Assembly (NCBI GenBank): GCA_947561395.2
Contig: OX387193.1
Coordinates: 28,018,276-28,082,275, forward strand
Direction: 5' to 3'
DNA from: Buxus sempervirens
Lineage: Eukaryota; Streptophyta; Magnoliopsida; Buxales; Buxaceae
Length of the DNA: 64,000 bases
In this document: positions 36,413-46,805 of the stretch, piece by piece
How the letters are laid out: each line of letters begins with the position of its first letter
Position numbering within the stretch: position 1 is the first letter of the stretch
Notes under the pieces: generated by a model
Databases searched by the model: none
Seen by the model: only the letters and a program-made list of their open reading frames with translations
Told to the model about the DNA's origin: nothing
Program-made: the position numbers and the translations under genes

Positions 36413-39400
36413 ATGAATACTGAAGAGAACCAAGCCCAAGCTACCGTCCCTGCTCAGGACTTTACTCAACTGCAGGAGCAAGTGGCCGGTCTGGCCAAAA
36501 TGCTGGGGGACCTATTGGCGGCTCAGGCCCAACAGGCCCAAGCCCCGAACCAGGCATCTACTTCCCATCAGGCACCACCACCTCAGGCCTACATTCCGCC
36601 TCCGGTTCAGCCCATGCCTGAGCCCATTTCTGAACCAGTCCCTGAACCCATTCTGATCAGGGAAAATATGGCGGAGTCTGAGAAAGAACTGGAAAAAGAA
36701 AAGGCAAGGGATGAGATGGAAAAGAAAATGCTGCTGAGGATAGAAAGAATCCAGGCAGAGCTGAAAGAGGTGAAGGGGGGAGGCAGCCATGCAGGCACCA
36801 CCTTCGAGGACCTGTGCATGTACCCGGACGTCTGTCTACCGGCTAAGTTCAGGTGCCCGGATTTTGACAAGTTTGATGGCACGGGCTGCCCATTAAGCCA
36901 TCTGAAACTATACTGCGGGGCCCTGTGCCAGTTTGGCCGGGACGATGGCATACTGATCCAGCTCTTCCAGAGGAGTCTGACCGGGTCAGCCCTTCGGTGG
37001 TTCGCTACGGTGGACCATGGAAGGATCAGGAGGTGGAAGGACTTGGCTGATGCTTTCTTGGACCAGTACAAGTTCAACTCTGAGATCGTGCCGGACCGGT
37101 ACGACATGATGAGGATGACCAAGGGGAAGGATGAACCGGTACGGCAGTACGCCAAGAGATGGAGAGAGGCCGCCTCCCAGGTCAGGCCACCTATGCAAGA
37201 GCCGGAGATGATCTCCACATTTATGGGCACACTAGGGCAGCCCTTTTACAACCATCTGGTGGGCCAGATCACCACCAACTTTACAGCCCTGGTGCAGGTG
37301 GCTGACCGGATCGAAGAAGGGGTCAGGTCAGGAAGGCTGATAGACTACTCTACTCTGACTGGGCAGTCTGATTCCTCTGCCTCTATGGCCCAGAAGAAAG
37401 GGGCCGGGTTTAAAAAGACGGGGGCCCGAAAAGAAGGGGAGGTGAACCTGGTCCAGGCTCCTCCAGCCAAGAAGCCACTTCATGTGAACATCTCGACACC
37501 CCAACAGGCCCAACAGGCCCAGCAGTCGTACCAGACCCCGATGAATGTCAACTTCTCTCCGTCTGTGCCAAGTAACACAAGGAGGACTTTTTCTAAGGAG
37601 GAGCGGGATGCCTGGTTCGCAGCAAGAAAGAACCGGGTTTTCACCCCTCTACCCATATCTCTTTCCCAACTATTGCCAACCCTGCTGAAAGGGGAATATT
37701 TGACTCTGAAAGAGCCCAACCCGAATGCCACCAGGGGAAGAAATTTTGACACATCGGTCACCTGTGACTTCCACATGGGTGCACCGGGGCATTCTACCGA
37801 TACCTGCTGGGTATTGAAGCATGCGGTCCAGGACCTGTTGGACCAGAAGGCCTTAGTGTTCAACACTGCTGCACCGGCCCAGTCCGGGAATGATATTGGG
37901 CAGAACCCTCTACCTTACCACAATGGGGCAGGCCCATCCAACTCCATCACTGCCATATCCACCACCAGAAGGGCCTTTGACCCATCACAGCTCATAGCTC
38001 CCGTGGGGACCACGGTCCAGGTCCGATTTTTCCCAGAAGAGGAGGAAGAGGAGATCAACATGGTCTCCCAAAAAAATAATCTTGCTGCTGAGGACATAAG
38101 CTCCTCCTTAAACCGGGTCTCTTCTCTGATGGCCCAGATAAATACTGCAAGGCCTCCATTGGTCTTCAATTGCCGTCCACCCACTTATTCCCCATCTAAG
38201 CCGTCTAAGGCTCCGCTGGTCATCAATCTTGACCCCACCACTGCTTCCATCACTTCTTCTGTCCCCACCAAATCCAAACTTCAACCCCTGGTTGTAAATG
38301 TGCAACCAGCCCAGACTATCCCTAAACCGGCCCATACATCCCGGTCCAAACTCCAGCCACTAGTGGTTGACATCCCTAAATTAGCCTATTCTGAGGCCGC
38401 TGTACCATGGAACTACAGCGAGGGAATCACAGCTACGGTTCCAATGGTCAGGAACCAGAACCAGGAGGAGGTGAACCTCATGACGAGGTCGGGGAGATGT
38501 GCAGGGGGTGAAGAGAAAGAAAAAGAGACAGAAGCGGAGAAAGAAAAAAAAGAAAATGAAGAAAAAAGAAAACAGAAGGAAAAAAATAAAGTGGGAGAAG
38601 ACACCCCCCAGGGTGCAGAAAATGAGGCAGCCGACCTCATAAAAATAATAAAAAAGAGTGAATTTAATCTTGTGGATCAGCTAAACAAGGTCCCGGCCCA
38701 GATTTCAATACTGGGCCTTTTGCTGAATTCCGAAAAGCACAGGGATGCATTGTTAAGGGTGCTACAGAGTGCACACGTATCCCAGACTATTGATCCGGAC
38801 CAGCTTGGTAAAATGTTTGGTCAAATCTTGTCACATAATGTGATAAGTTTCTCAGAGGGTGAGATCAGCCCAGGTGGGTGTTATCATGTGGACCCTTTGC
38901 ACATCACTGTGCTTTGTAAGGGCTGCATGGTTGCACGGGTTTTAATTGACAACGGGTCAGCGTTAAACGTCTGCCCGTTAATCACTTTTACCAAGCTGGG
39001 TCTGGACCAGTCAAGGATCAAACAAAATGGGCGGATAGTTAGGGCTTTTGATAGCTCCAAGACCCACTCCCTAGGGGAGATTGAACTGCCGGTCACAATT
39101 GGGCCGAATATCTTTAACATCACATTTGAGGTGATGGATATACCCGCAGCCTTCAATCTGCTCCTAGGAAGGCCGTGGATACACTCGGCTAGGGCAATAC
39201 CATCCACGCTCCACCAAAGGGTGAAATATGTAAGAGGGCAAAGGGTGATAACAGTCCTAGCCGAAAACTTGGTGCCGCCCATTGTGTCACCTGATGTACC
39301 ATTAATCAATGTGGACTTGACTGTCGACAAGATTGCATTCCACTCATTCCAATTTGAGGCGGTCAATTACATACCTGGGGGGTGTGAGAAAAAGAAAGAA

Positions 39401-40117
39401 AAGGGGACCACTGCAGAAAAGATGGTCAAGAAAGTGATGGAGAAATACCACTTTCACCCAGGGAAAGGCCTGGGGATCAATCTGCAGGGGATGGTGGAGC
39501 CAATCACGGCTAAGAAACTGATCCCCAAGGTAGGGTTGGGCTTCAAGCCCAGAGACTGGAGAAGAATGAAACATGAAGAAGGGGAGAGCAGAAGCAAAGG
39601 AAAACTCCCGCATCTGAGGGTGAACTTTCCAAAACCCTCCTACATAATCCAAATTTCTCCTCCCATGGACCAGTCCAAGCCTCCATACCGAAACGTCAAC
39701 CCATTTCAAAAGCCTTTTGTTTCGGCCCTACAACCCTACAACCCATCTCCAATACTGGAAGCAGTGGATGGGCCTGGACCACAGCCCGAGCAGCAGGTGG
39801 ACCTGTTTGAAGATGTTGGTGCATTCTTCGCCATGACTGAGGGCGAAAAGACAGGGGCAGACATGGAACTGCCATTTATTGACTGGGCCGCAGTAAAGGT
39901 TCCAGACAAGGTCATTTCTGAACTGGGCCCCGTAGCAGAAAAGGGCAGTACCCACCCGGTGATGATGGCATCGGATGCTGGGCTTGAGGAGCAGGCTTTC
40001 CCTATTTCCCCTGCTCCCCAAAATTTTGTACTGAACAATTGGGAGGAAACTCCCCTTACCTTTGAAGCAGCGTTAGTGTGGCAAACTGACGCGGCTTCCA
40101 AAAAAAAACTCCAATAG
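36413..40117 (+). CDS. gag-pro: Gag-protease polyprotein of element Y
   Basis: 1234 codons. The N-terminus (1-80) is Q- and P-rich, then comes a charged helix (about 85-122, EKELEKEKARDEMEKKM). The capsid-like gag domain is about 130-310 (LPAKFRCPDFDKFDGTGCP, ALRWFATV, VRQYAKRWREAA). A C..H....H....C motif (CDFHMGAPGHSTDTC, about 453) is the nucleocapsid-type signature of plant gypsy gag. After a K/E-rich linker the retropepsin has its catalytic Asp at about 846 (LIDNGSALN) and a LLLGRPWIH block. A G-patch-like segment follows at about 1005-1045 (HPGKGLGINLQGM, GLGF). It should form the particle and process the polyprotein. The start is the first ATG after the predicted splice acceptor. It ends TAG in a different frame from pol. 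Confidence 0.95.
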   Translation: MNTEENQAQATVPAQDFTQLQEQVAGLAKMLGDLLAAQAQQAQAPNQASTSHQAPPPQAYIPPPVQPMPEPISEPVPEPILIRENMAESEKELEKEKARDEMEKKMLLRIERIQAELKEVKGGGSHAGTTFEDLCMYPDVCLPAKFRCPDFDKFDGTGCPLSHLKLYCGALCQFGRDDGILIQLFQRSLTGSALRWFATVDHGRIRRWKDLADAFLDQYKFNSEIVPDRYDMMRMTKGKDEPVRQYAKRWREAASQVRPPMQEPEMISTFMGTLGQPFYNHLVGQITTNFTALVQVADRIEEGVRSGRLIDYSTLTGQSDSSASMAQKKGAGFKKTGARKEGEVNLVQAPPAKKPLHVNISTPQQAQQAQQSYQTPMNVNFSPSVPSNTRRTFSKEERDAWFAARKNRVFTPLPISLSQLLPTLLKGEYLTLKEPNPNATRGRNFDTSVTCDFHMGAPGHSTDTCWVLKHAVQDLLDQKALVFNTAAPAQSGNDIGQNPLPYHNGAGPSNSITAISTTRRAFDPSQLIAPVGTTVQVRFFPEEEEEEINMVSQKNNLAAEDISSSLNRVSSLMAQINTARPPLVFNCRPPTYSPSKPSKAPLVINLDPTTASITSSVPTKSKLQPLVVNVQPAQTIPKPAHTSRSKLQPLVVDIPKLAYSEAAVPWNYSEGITATVPMVRNQNQEEVNLMTRSGRCAGGEEKEKETEAEKEKKENEEKRKQKEKNKVGEDTPQGAENEAADLIKIIKKSEFNLVDQLNKVPAQISILGLLLNSEKHRDALLRVLQSAHVSQTIDPDQLGKMFGQILSHNVISFSEGEISPGGCYHVDPLHITVLCKGCMVARVLIDNGSALNVCPLITFTKLGLDQSRIKQNGRIVRAFDSSKTHSLGEIELPVTIGPNIFNITFEVMDIPAAFNLLLGRPWIHSARAIPSTLHQRVKYVRGQRVITVLAENLVPPIVSPDVPLINVDLTVDKIAFHSFQFEAVNYIPGGCEKKKEKGTTAEKMVKKVMEKYHFHPGKGLGINLQGMVEPITAKKLIPKVGLGFKPRDWRRMKHEEGESRSKGKLPHLRVNFPKPSYIIQISPPMDQSKPPYRNVNPFQKPFVSALQPYNPSPILEAVDGPGPQPEQQVDLFEDVGAFFAMTEGEKTGADMELPFIDWAAVKVPDKVISELGPVAEKGSTHPVMMASDAGLEEQAFPISPAPQNFVLNNWEETPLTFEAALVWQTDAASKKKLQ
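40102..40108 (+). other. Candidate -1 frameshift site between gag-pro and pol
   Basis: Nine A at 40100-40108 include the in-phase heptamer A AAA AAA (40102-40108). A one-base backward shift there leads to ACT CCA ATA GTG GAA and the pol frame, bypassing the TAG at 40115-40117. Downstream, 40129-40138 can pair with 40157-40167 (CTTCAGGGGAA, one bulge). The 20-nt spacer is longer than usual for a stimulatory hairpin. A T-rich tract ending CTAG at about 40220 would also allow an Ogre-like splice. Confidence 0.55.
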
Positions 40118-43100
40118 TGGAATGCCATTTCCCTGAAGGTTCTAATGGGCCTTCGTCTTCAGGGGAATTATGTTTAGAAGGCCCACAAAAAAACCAAAAA
40201 GATTTTTCTATTTTTTCTAGAAAATTTAATTTTTTCAAAAAGGTCCACACCACTTATGAACCATATAATCAGACCGAATTGGACCAGGTTGAATATGACT
40301 TCGACCTTGAGCTCGACTTTGATCTCATGGGGGTCGAAGAAGAGACCAAGGTCGAAGAAGAAGACGTTCCAAAAGAAATTGAATACCAATTGGAACGTCA
40401 TGAAAAGGGGGTCCAACCTAATATTGAGGAGACCATATCCATAAATCTTGGGACTGAAGATGACCCTAAAATTGTGAAAATCGGGTCATGCTTGTCTGAT
40501 GTGCAGAAAAATGAAATGTCACAGTTCTTGGCAGATTACAAGGATGTGTTTGCTTGGTCGTATCGGGACATGCCGGGGTTGGACACTGACATGGTGGTGC
40601 ACAAGTTGCCAATTTTGCCAGGGGTTAAGCCGATTAAGCAGAAGCTGAGAAGATTGAAACCTGAATGGACCTTAAAGGTCAAGGACGAAGTGGTCAAGCA
40701 GTTCCAAGCTGGATTTCTGGCAGTCTCTACGTACCCAGAGTGGCTCGCAAACATAGTGCCAGTACCAAAGAAGGACGGGAAGGTCCGAATGTGCGTGGAT
40801 TATAGAGACTTAAACAGGGCAAGCCCAAAGGACGATTTTCCGCTTCCACACATCGACATTCTGGTCGATAATACTGCGGTACATAGCCTGTTCTCCTTCA
40901 TGGATGGTTTCTCAGGATATAATCAGATCAAGATGGCTAAGGAGGATCAAGAGAAAACAGCATTTATCACGCCTTGGGGCACATTCCACTACACAGTCAT
41001 GCCATTTGGGCTCAAGAACGCTGGGGCAACATACCAGCGGGCCATGACTGCACTATTTTATGACATGATCCATAAAGAGATGGAAGTCTACGTGGATGAT
41101 ATGATTGCCAAATCATGCAAAGAGGAGGACCACTTGATCAATATGAAGAAAGTGTTTGATCGGCTCAGGAAGTACAGTCTACGGCTTAACCCGGCTAAAT
41201 GCGTCTTTGGGGCTACATCAGGGAAATTACTGGGGTTTATAGTGAGCCAAAGAGGAATTGAAATTGACCCGGCTAAAGCCAAGGCCATAATTGAAATGCC
41301 AGCACCCAGAACCGAGAAGGAGGTCAGGGGCTTTCTTGGGAGGACTCAATACATAAGCCGGTTCATAGCACGGCTCACTGCTATCTGTGAACCAATTTTC
41401 AAACTTTTGAGAAAAGATAACCCGAAGGTCTGGAATGAGGACTGCCAACAGGCATTTGATACAATAAAGAGGTATTTACTGAACCCGCCGGTATTAGTGC
41501 CACCAACTCCAGGAAGACCTCTGATCCTATACTTGTCAGTGTTGGAAACGTCGATGGGATGTGTCTTGGGACAACATGATGAGACTGGTAGAAAAGAAAG
41601 GGCAATTTACTATCTGAGTAAAAAATTTACGGAATATGAAGCCAAATACTCACCATTGGAAAAGACTTGCTGTGCTCTAGTGTGGGCCACTCAGAGGCTA
41701 AGGCATTATTTCCTTAGTCACTCCACACTATTGATATCCCGGATGGACCCGCTGAAATATTTATTTGAGAAACCGGCACTGACTGGCAGGACGGCAAAGT
41801 GGCAACTGCTACTGTCCGAGTTTGACCTCACATACATCACCCAGAAGGAGATCAAGGGTCAAGCCATAGCTGATCACCTGGCCGCACATCCTTTGCCAGA
41901 ATATCAACCCTTGAAGACCAACTTCCCAGATGAGGCGATTCTGTACACTGAAGAGGAGGACAGTGAGAGTTCTTGGCAGATGTTCTTCGATGGGGCCGCC
42001 AATATGAATGGGAACGGAATAGGGGCAGTCTTGGTTAAACCAGATGGTTCACACATCCCGATTGCAGTAAAGCTGAGATTCCAGTGCACCAATAACATAG
42101 CAGAATATGAAGCATGCATAATTGGATTGCAAGCAGCCATGGATCATGGAGTAGAGGAACTTGACGTATACGGGGATTCGAGTCTTATCATCTTCCAAAC
42201 AACTGGTGAGTGGAAAACCAAGGATCACAAATTGATCCCCTATCACCAGTACTTGGAAGAAATAAGCACAAATTTCACTCGAATTTCCTTCAACTATATG
42301 CCAAGGGCCAAGAATCAGTTTGCGGATGCTTTAGCAACCTTGGCTTCAATGGTCAGCATATCAGAAGGAGTAGACATCAGACCACTGGAAATTGAGGTCC
42401 GAGATGAACCGGCTTACTGTCTCGTTCTAGAAGGAGCACCAGAAGAAGAAGCACCATGGTTTCAAGATATCAATAATTTCTTGAATAATCGGAGTTTGCC
42501 AGAAAATGCCACTGCTACTGAGAAGAGGACAATACAGAGATTGGCTGGTCAATTTCTGCTAAGTGGTGGACATGTGTACAAGAGGTCACATAATGACATT
42601 CTACTAAGATGCGTAGCCAAGGCTGAATCGGAAAGGCTGATTGAAACTGTACACGGAGGAGTTTGTGGGCCCCATATGAGTGGGCACATGTTGGCAAAGA
42701 AGATCCTGAGGCTAGGGTATTACTGGACAACCATGGAGCATGATTGCTGTATACATGTCAGGAGGTGCCACCAATGTCAGATCTATGCAGATAACAAGCA
42801 TGCACCCCCAGGTGAGCTGCACAACATGACATCACCCTGGCCCTTCTCTATGTGGGGCATAGATGTTATTGGCATGATCTCACCTAAGGCATCGAACGGA
42901 CACAGATTCATCTTGGTGGCAATTGACTACTTCACTAAATGGGTGGAAGCAGCATCATATGCAAATATCACAAGCAACCATGTGATCAAATTTTTGAAGC
43001 ACAACATTATTTGTCGCTATGGACTACCAAGTGCCATAGTATCAGACAATGCTTCAAATATTAAGAACAAGGACATGAAGAAAATGTGTGAGCAGTTTCA

Positions 43101-43704
43101 GATCACCCACCACAAGTCAGCTCCGTACAGGCCAAAGATGAATGGGGCAGTAGAAGCAGCAAACAAAAACATAAAGAAAATCATTCAGAAGATGGTAGTG
43201 AGCTACAAGGATTGGCATGAAATGCTGCCACTTGCTCTACATGCCTACAGAACCTCGATCCGGACTTCAACTGGGGCAACCCCATACTCCCTAGTCTATG
43301 GGATGGAAGCAGTCTTGCCCGTGGAAGTAGAGATCCCATCACTCCGAGTGCTCATGGAAGCAGAACTAGAAGAAGCCGAATGGATCCAGTCGAGACATGA
43401 TCAACTTAACCTGATAGAAGAAAAGCGGTTGAAAGCGCTTTGCCATGGACAGTTGTACCAGAAGAGAATGGCCCGGGCTTACAATAAGAAAGTGAGGCCC
43501 AGAACTTTCCAAGAAGGAAACTTAGTGCTAAAGAAAATTCTACCATTTTTGGAGGATCCTCATGGTAAGTTCAAGCCCAATTGGGAAGGCCCATATGTCG
43601 TCAAGAAAGTCCTATCAGGGGGTGCACTCATCTTAGCAGAAATGGATGGGTCAGATTTTCCTGAGCCCATTAACTCTGATGCGGTAAAAAGGTATTTTCC
43701 TTGA
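40117..43704 (+). CDS. pol: Pol of element Y: RT, RNase H, archaeal-type RNase H, integrase
   Basis: 1195 codons from a GTG at 40117. It has no suitable ATG, which fits translation by frameshift from gag-pro. RT is about 170-345 with VRMCVDYRDLN and YVDD at 325-328. The Ty3-type RNase H is about 470-560 (GCVLGQHDE, CCALVWATQRLRHYFL). The archaeal-type RNase H is about 615-745 (FFDGAANMNG, NNIAEYEACIIGL, YGDSSLII, NQFADALATL). Integrase has a zinc-binding region (VHGG, SGH, CHQC) and a catalytic triad D916, D977, E1013, with exact D60D35E spacing. The C-terminal GKFKPNWEGPY block is present and there is no chromodomain. All catalytic residues are intact, against several losses in element M. 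Confidence 0.95.
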   Translation: MECHFPEGSNGPSSSGELCLEGPQKNQKDFSIFSRKFNFFKKVHTTYEPYNQTELDQVEYDFDLELDFDLMGVEEETKVEEEDVPKEIEYQLERHEKGVQPNIEETISINLGTEDDPKIVKIGSCLSDVQKNEMSQFLADYKDVFAWSYRDMPGLDTDMVVHKLPILPGVKPIKQKLRRLKPEWTLKVKDEVVKQFQAGFLAVSTYPEWLANIVPVPKKDGKVRMCVDYRDLNRASPKDDFPLPHIDILVDNTAVHSLFSFMDGFSGYNQIKMAKEDQEKTAFITPWGTFHYTVMPFGLKNAGATYQRAMTALFYDMIHKEMEVYVDDMIAKSCKEEDHLINMKKVFDRLRKYSLRLNPAKCVFGATSGKLLGFIVSQRGIEIDPAKAKAIIEMPAPRTEKEVRGFLGRTQYISRFIARLTAICEPIFKLLRKDNPKVWNEDCQQAFDTIKRYLLNPPVLVPPTPGRPLILYLSVLETSMGCVLGQHDETGRKERAIYYLSKKFTEYEAKYSPLEKTCCALVWATQRLRHYFLSHSTLLISRMDPLKYLFEKPALTGRTAKWQLLLSEFDLTYITQKEIKGQAIADHLAAHPLPEYQPLKTNFPDEAILYTEEEDSESSWQMFFDGAANMNGNGIGAVLVKPDGSHIPIAVKLRFQCTNNIAEYEACIIGLQAAMDHGVEELDVYGDSSLIIFQTTGEWKTKDHKLIPYHQYLEEISTNFTRISFNYMPRAKNQFADALATLASMVSISEGVDIRPLEIEVRDEPAYCLVLEGAPEEEAPWFQDINNFLNNRSLPENATATEKRTIQRLAGQFLLSGGHVYKRSHNDILLRCVAKAESERLIETVHGGVCGPHMSGHMLAKKILRLGYYWTTMEHDCCIHVRRCHQCQIYADNKHAPPGELHNMTSPWPFSMWGIDVIGMISPKASNGHRFILVAIDYFTKWVEAASYANITSNHVIKFLKHNIICRYGLPSAIVSDNASNIKNKDMKKMCEQFQITHHKSAPYRPKMNGAVEAANKNIKKIIQKMVVSYKDWHEMLPLALHAYRTSIRTSTGATPYSLVYGMEAVLPVEVEIPSLRVLMEAELEEAEWIQSRHDQLNLIEEKRLKALCHGQLYQKRMARAYNKKVRPRTFQEGNLVLKKILPFLEDPHGKFKPNWEGPYVVKKVLSGGALILAEMDGSDFPEPINSDAVKRYFP

Positions 43705-44647
43705 GTGAATATTTCTAGGAAATGATCCGAGGCCATTTTTCTTTATTTCCTTCAAAAATTTTAATCCCTAGTCTAGCCAAGTTGAGCCGATTCGTTTCTT
43801 TGATCAACCTAAACCGGATTTACAGTCAAATTGGGGCAAAATCAATTGGGGCAAAAGTGAGGAAAGAAAAAGAAAAGAGAGGAAAAGCAATGAAAAATGG
43901 CAAATGAAAGCCAAGTGTGAAAAAAGATGCAAAAAATGCAATTTGGGGAAAAAGGGTTAAATTCATCATGACTGTAAGTCCGGTTGACCTATTTCCACAC
44001 TTGAAAATTTTTGGGCCTTTAATACCCTTTCTTTCATAAACTGAGCCTAGCCTTTATTTCGTCCTATTTTTAAGCCCTCGGTGATCTTGGCTTGTTCATT
44101 TAAATATCAGAGTAAGATGGGTGATGACAGAATTCAGAAGCCGGCCCTAGTGAAAACCGTAACTGGCGCTAGGGGCAATATTGGCAAAAAGGCAAAAAAA
44201 AAATAAGAAAAAATAAGAAAAATGAAAGAAAATCAGAGGTTGAGTTGATCATGGGGATCTGAGCTTCAAGCAAAGTCGGCATGAGCAGAATGGGGCAGTT
44301 TTGGCAGTTGGGGATGACTCTAAAGGTCCTAAGATGGACGGTTCTGATCCCTCAGTATTTTGTGGACTACCCTTTTCATTATTTAACCTGGTTTTAATTC
44401 CCTTAATTATAGGTGATTAAGTGCATGGACCAAATTTCAAAAAATACAAAAAAAATATAAAAAGAAAAAATTATACTTTGGCCAGTGATGAGAAATCAAA
44501 TACTTTTCATAAAACCTTTGTTTTTACAAGCATCTGAGCATTCTGAGGCCAATAATATAAAAACTTTATTTTGAATTAAATCCTTTGTATTTCCACTATT
44601 GGAGTTCAATTTTGTACAAAGGTATGAAAAATGTGCAGGAAATAAAG
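43705..44647 (+). other. Spacer between pol and antisense gene 1
   Basis: No gene recognised. It holds A-rich stretches (43860-43940, 44190-44230, 44430-44470) and a short duplication CAAAATCAATTGGGG / TTGGGGCAAAA near 43830-43855. The sense and antisense transcripts would converge here, so terminators for both are expected, but none can be defined from sequence. Confidence 0.4.
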
Positions 44648-46329
44648 CTAATCTCCTAGCCGCTCCTCAAGCTCCCGAATCCGAGCTGCCTGAGCTGCAA
44701 TGACTCCTGAAGCCCCCTCTGCAGCGGGATCACTCAAGAAGGAAATGACCTCATCTGAAAGGGCCTGCTTGATCCACATACTCCTAAGGCTGGCCAAAGT
44801 ATCCTGGTACTTCTGCTCCTCCAGCTTTTCTTCCACAGCAATACGGCGTGAGATCTGCTCCTCAAGCTGCCTCTCCAGATAAGCGCCCTGTATCCTGAGC
44901 TCCTGGGCCTCCCGTACCCATATCTGCTGAAGCCGCTTATGAGAAGCCCGCTCAGACTCTAGAATGTCCTCATAAGTAGGAGCCAAGAATACAGGAGGAT
45001 CTTCGGGTACTGGGGCCTGAGTCTGTATCTGTTCCTTGATCCAGAAGAGATAATCCTTCACATGGGTTTCCGAGAAGACTGGGCCATGCATAAAGCGGAC
45101 ATAAGACCACTCCTTCATCAACCAAGCATTCAGCTTCATAGAAAGAGGCCCAAGACGATCCTCATATCCACATGGGATGATAATCCCCTGGGTCGCTCGG
45201 AACTGACGAAGGACCCGCAGAGGAAGATACAGCACTGCATGCTTTAGGCCCGCTAGGATCAAAAAGTTGCGGTCACGGAAGCTAATCACTGTCTCCGCAT
45301 TGGGCTGATAAGTGCCAGGCCATCTCACCTGGTCCTCTTGAAGTGAGCCCAAGAAAGTAAACCAGCCCTGTTTGCCCCCTGGAATATCGGGACACCCCCT
45401 GTTGCTCATCAACAAAGGAACTTTCAGACTCGGGAAGAAGTGTCGATTGATCTCTTCAATCTGGCTCAAATGATCAAGTAGCCAAAGCTGCAAGGGAAGA
45501 GAGAGGTGTCAGCACATTGTATATAAGAAAAAAAAGGGGCAAAAAGAAAGCCAAAAAGCAAAAAAAAAAAAAAAAAAGCAAAAAAGCAAAAAAAATAAAT
45601 AAATAAAGAAAAGCTTTTTACCTGCAGGATCTGGGCACATGCTAGGAAGCGTTTCGACTTCCTATTGTAGCAGTCAGTCAAGGCCTGATATATCCCAGCT
45701 AAAATCATAGGGGCCAACCTCTCCCGCTCCCTGACCTGGCATATCACAGAAATCAAGGCCAAGTCCACCTCGTCATCCTCCCGTGGGAAAAGCAACTGGT
45801 TGACCACTATCAGGGTCAACGCGTTGAATCGGGCCTCCTTATCTTCTCCCCTCAAAAGCTTCTCAGTCAAAAAAGCCTTAGATAGGGTCAAAAGGGTGTC
45901 AGAATCCCCCAAGTCCTTCTTCCCTATGCCCAAAAAAGTAGAAGCTTCCTTCTTATAACTGGGCCTAAGAGGTGGATTCACCACCTTCTCATCAAACCTC
46001 AGGCCCAGGATGGTTTCCACCTCTTCAATGGTTGGGGTCATCTCATGGGTCCCAAAACGGAACAAGTTGAGATCAGGAACCCAATGACCAATCATGGCCT
46101 CTATAATCTCCCACTTGAAGGGAACCTTGGGAATGAGCAGGGTATGGCCTAGGTTAGTAGTACCCCATCTCCTCTCCTCATCTAGGGTCATAGAGTTAAC
46201 CCACCTGGTGTAAAAGGAATCCACAGGGTTGTACCTAGTGAGATTTGGGGGTTTTGATCTAAAAGGCTGTTTTGCAGGGGAGGCAATGTGGACAGACAAT
46301 AATGGGGCAGAAGATGATCCGGATTCCAT
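44648..46329 (-). CDS. Antisense gene 1 of element Y: PMD plus coiled-coil protein
   Basis: Two exons on the strand opposite gag-pol: 46329-45622 and 45487-44648, joined across a 134-bp GT-AG intron (CAG|GTAAAA ... TTGCAG|CTT), phase 0, giving 515 aa. The N-terminal half (about 40-235) is a plant mobile domain: VPFKWEIIEAMIGHW, DLNLFRFGTHEMTPTIEEVETILGLRF, YNRKSKRFLACAQILQ. Residues about 390-515 form a coiled coil (ERASHKRLQQIW, LERQLEEQI, RIRELEERLGD end). The MESGSS start (46329) is chosen because the upstream ATG at 46422 lies too close to the TATA box at 46441-46446. PMD proteins such as MAIN and MAIL1 act in gene silencing and genome stability; the role in this element is unknown. Confidence 0.85.
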
Positions 46330-46440
46330 TGGATTTGACGGGAGCAAGCTAGAACTCAAGAGGAGGAAGAAAAGGGCGGAAAAGGGGGTTTCTAAACTCA
46401 AAAACTCGTAAAAAATGCCCAAATCCCGAGACTGGTTGCA

Positions 46441-46446
46441 TTTATA
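46441..46446 (-). promoter_or_regulatory. TATA box of antisense gene 1
   Basis: On the minus strand it reads CTATAAATGC. It lies about 112 bp before the MESGSS ATG and about 12 bp from the palindrome array, the same arrangement as in LTRs B, C, E, F and H. Confidence 0.75.
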
Positions 46447-46458
46447 GCATCTTTTAAC

Positions 46459-46599
46459 ATATCCGGTAACTCAGACCGGATACAAAGGCTTTGGTAATAT
46501 CCGGATAAGTATACCGGATACAACGGATCCCATGAATATCCGGTATAACATACCGGATACAAAGACCAATCCATGTATCCGGTATGTCAGACCGGATAC
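46459..46599. repeat. Palindrome array upstream of antisense gene 1
   Basis: Four dyads with TATCCGG / CCGGATA half-sites start at 46459, 46497, 46536 and 46575 (pitch 38, 39, 39), the same order of spacings as in the Y LTR. Confidence 0.9.
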
Positions 46600-46805
46600 C
46601 GAGAAAAAATGCAAAAAAAGAGCTAAGGATGAAAAAATCTGAATTTTTTACCTGTTTTACCTGCTTACAAGTCATAATTGCATAGAATGGAGAGCAAAAG
46701 ATGTGCAAGACATGATAGAATGAATAAAAAGTTTTTTCATATATATCTGAAAGTTTTTGTACAGGGATGATAAAAATACATGAAAATGAAAAATATAATC
46801 CTAAT

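Noticed and set aside
36512-40253. Several 70-200 codon open frames antisense to gag-pro
   Set aside because: They are shadows of the sense frame, with no recognisable domain and no array or TATA box in front.
46330-46422. Upstream ATG at 46422 as the start of antisense gene 1
   Set aside because: It lies only about 20 bp from the TATA box, so probably before the transcription start; the added residues are hydrophobic and unlike the rest.
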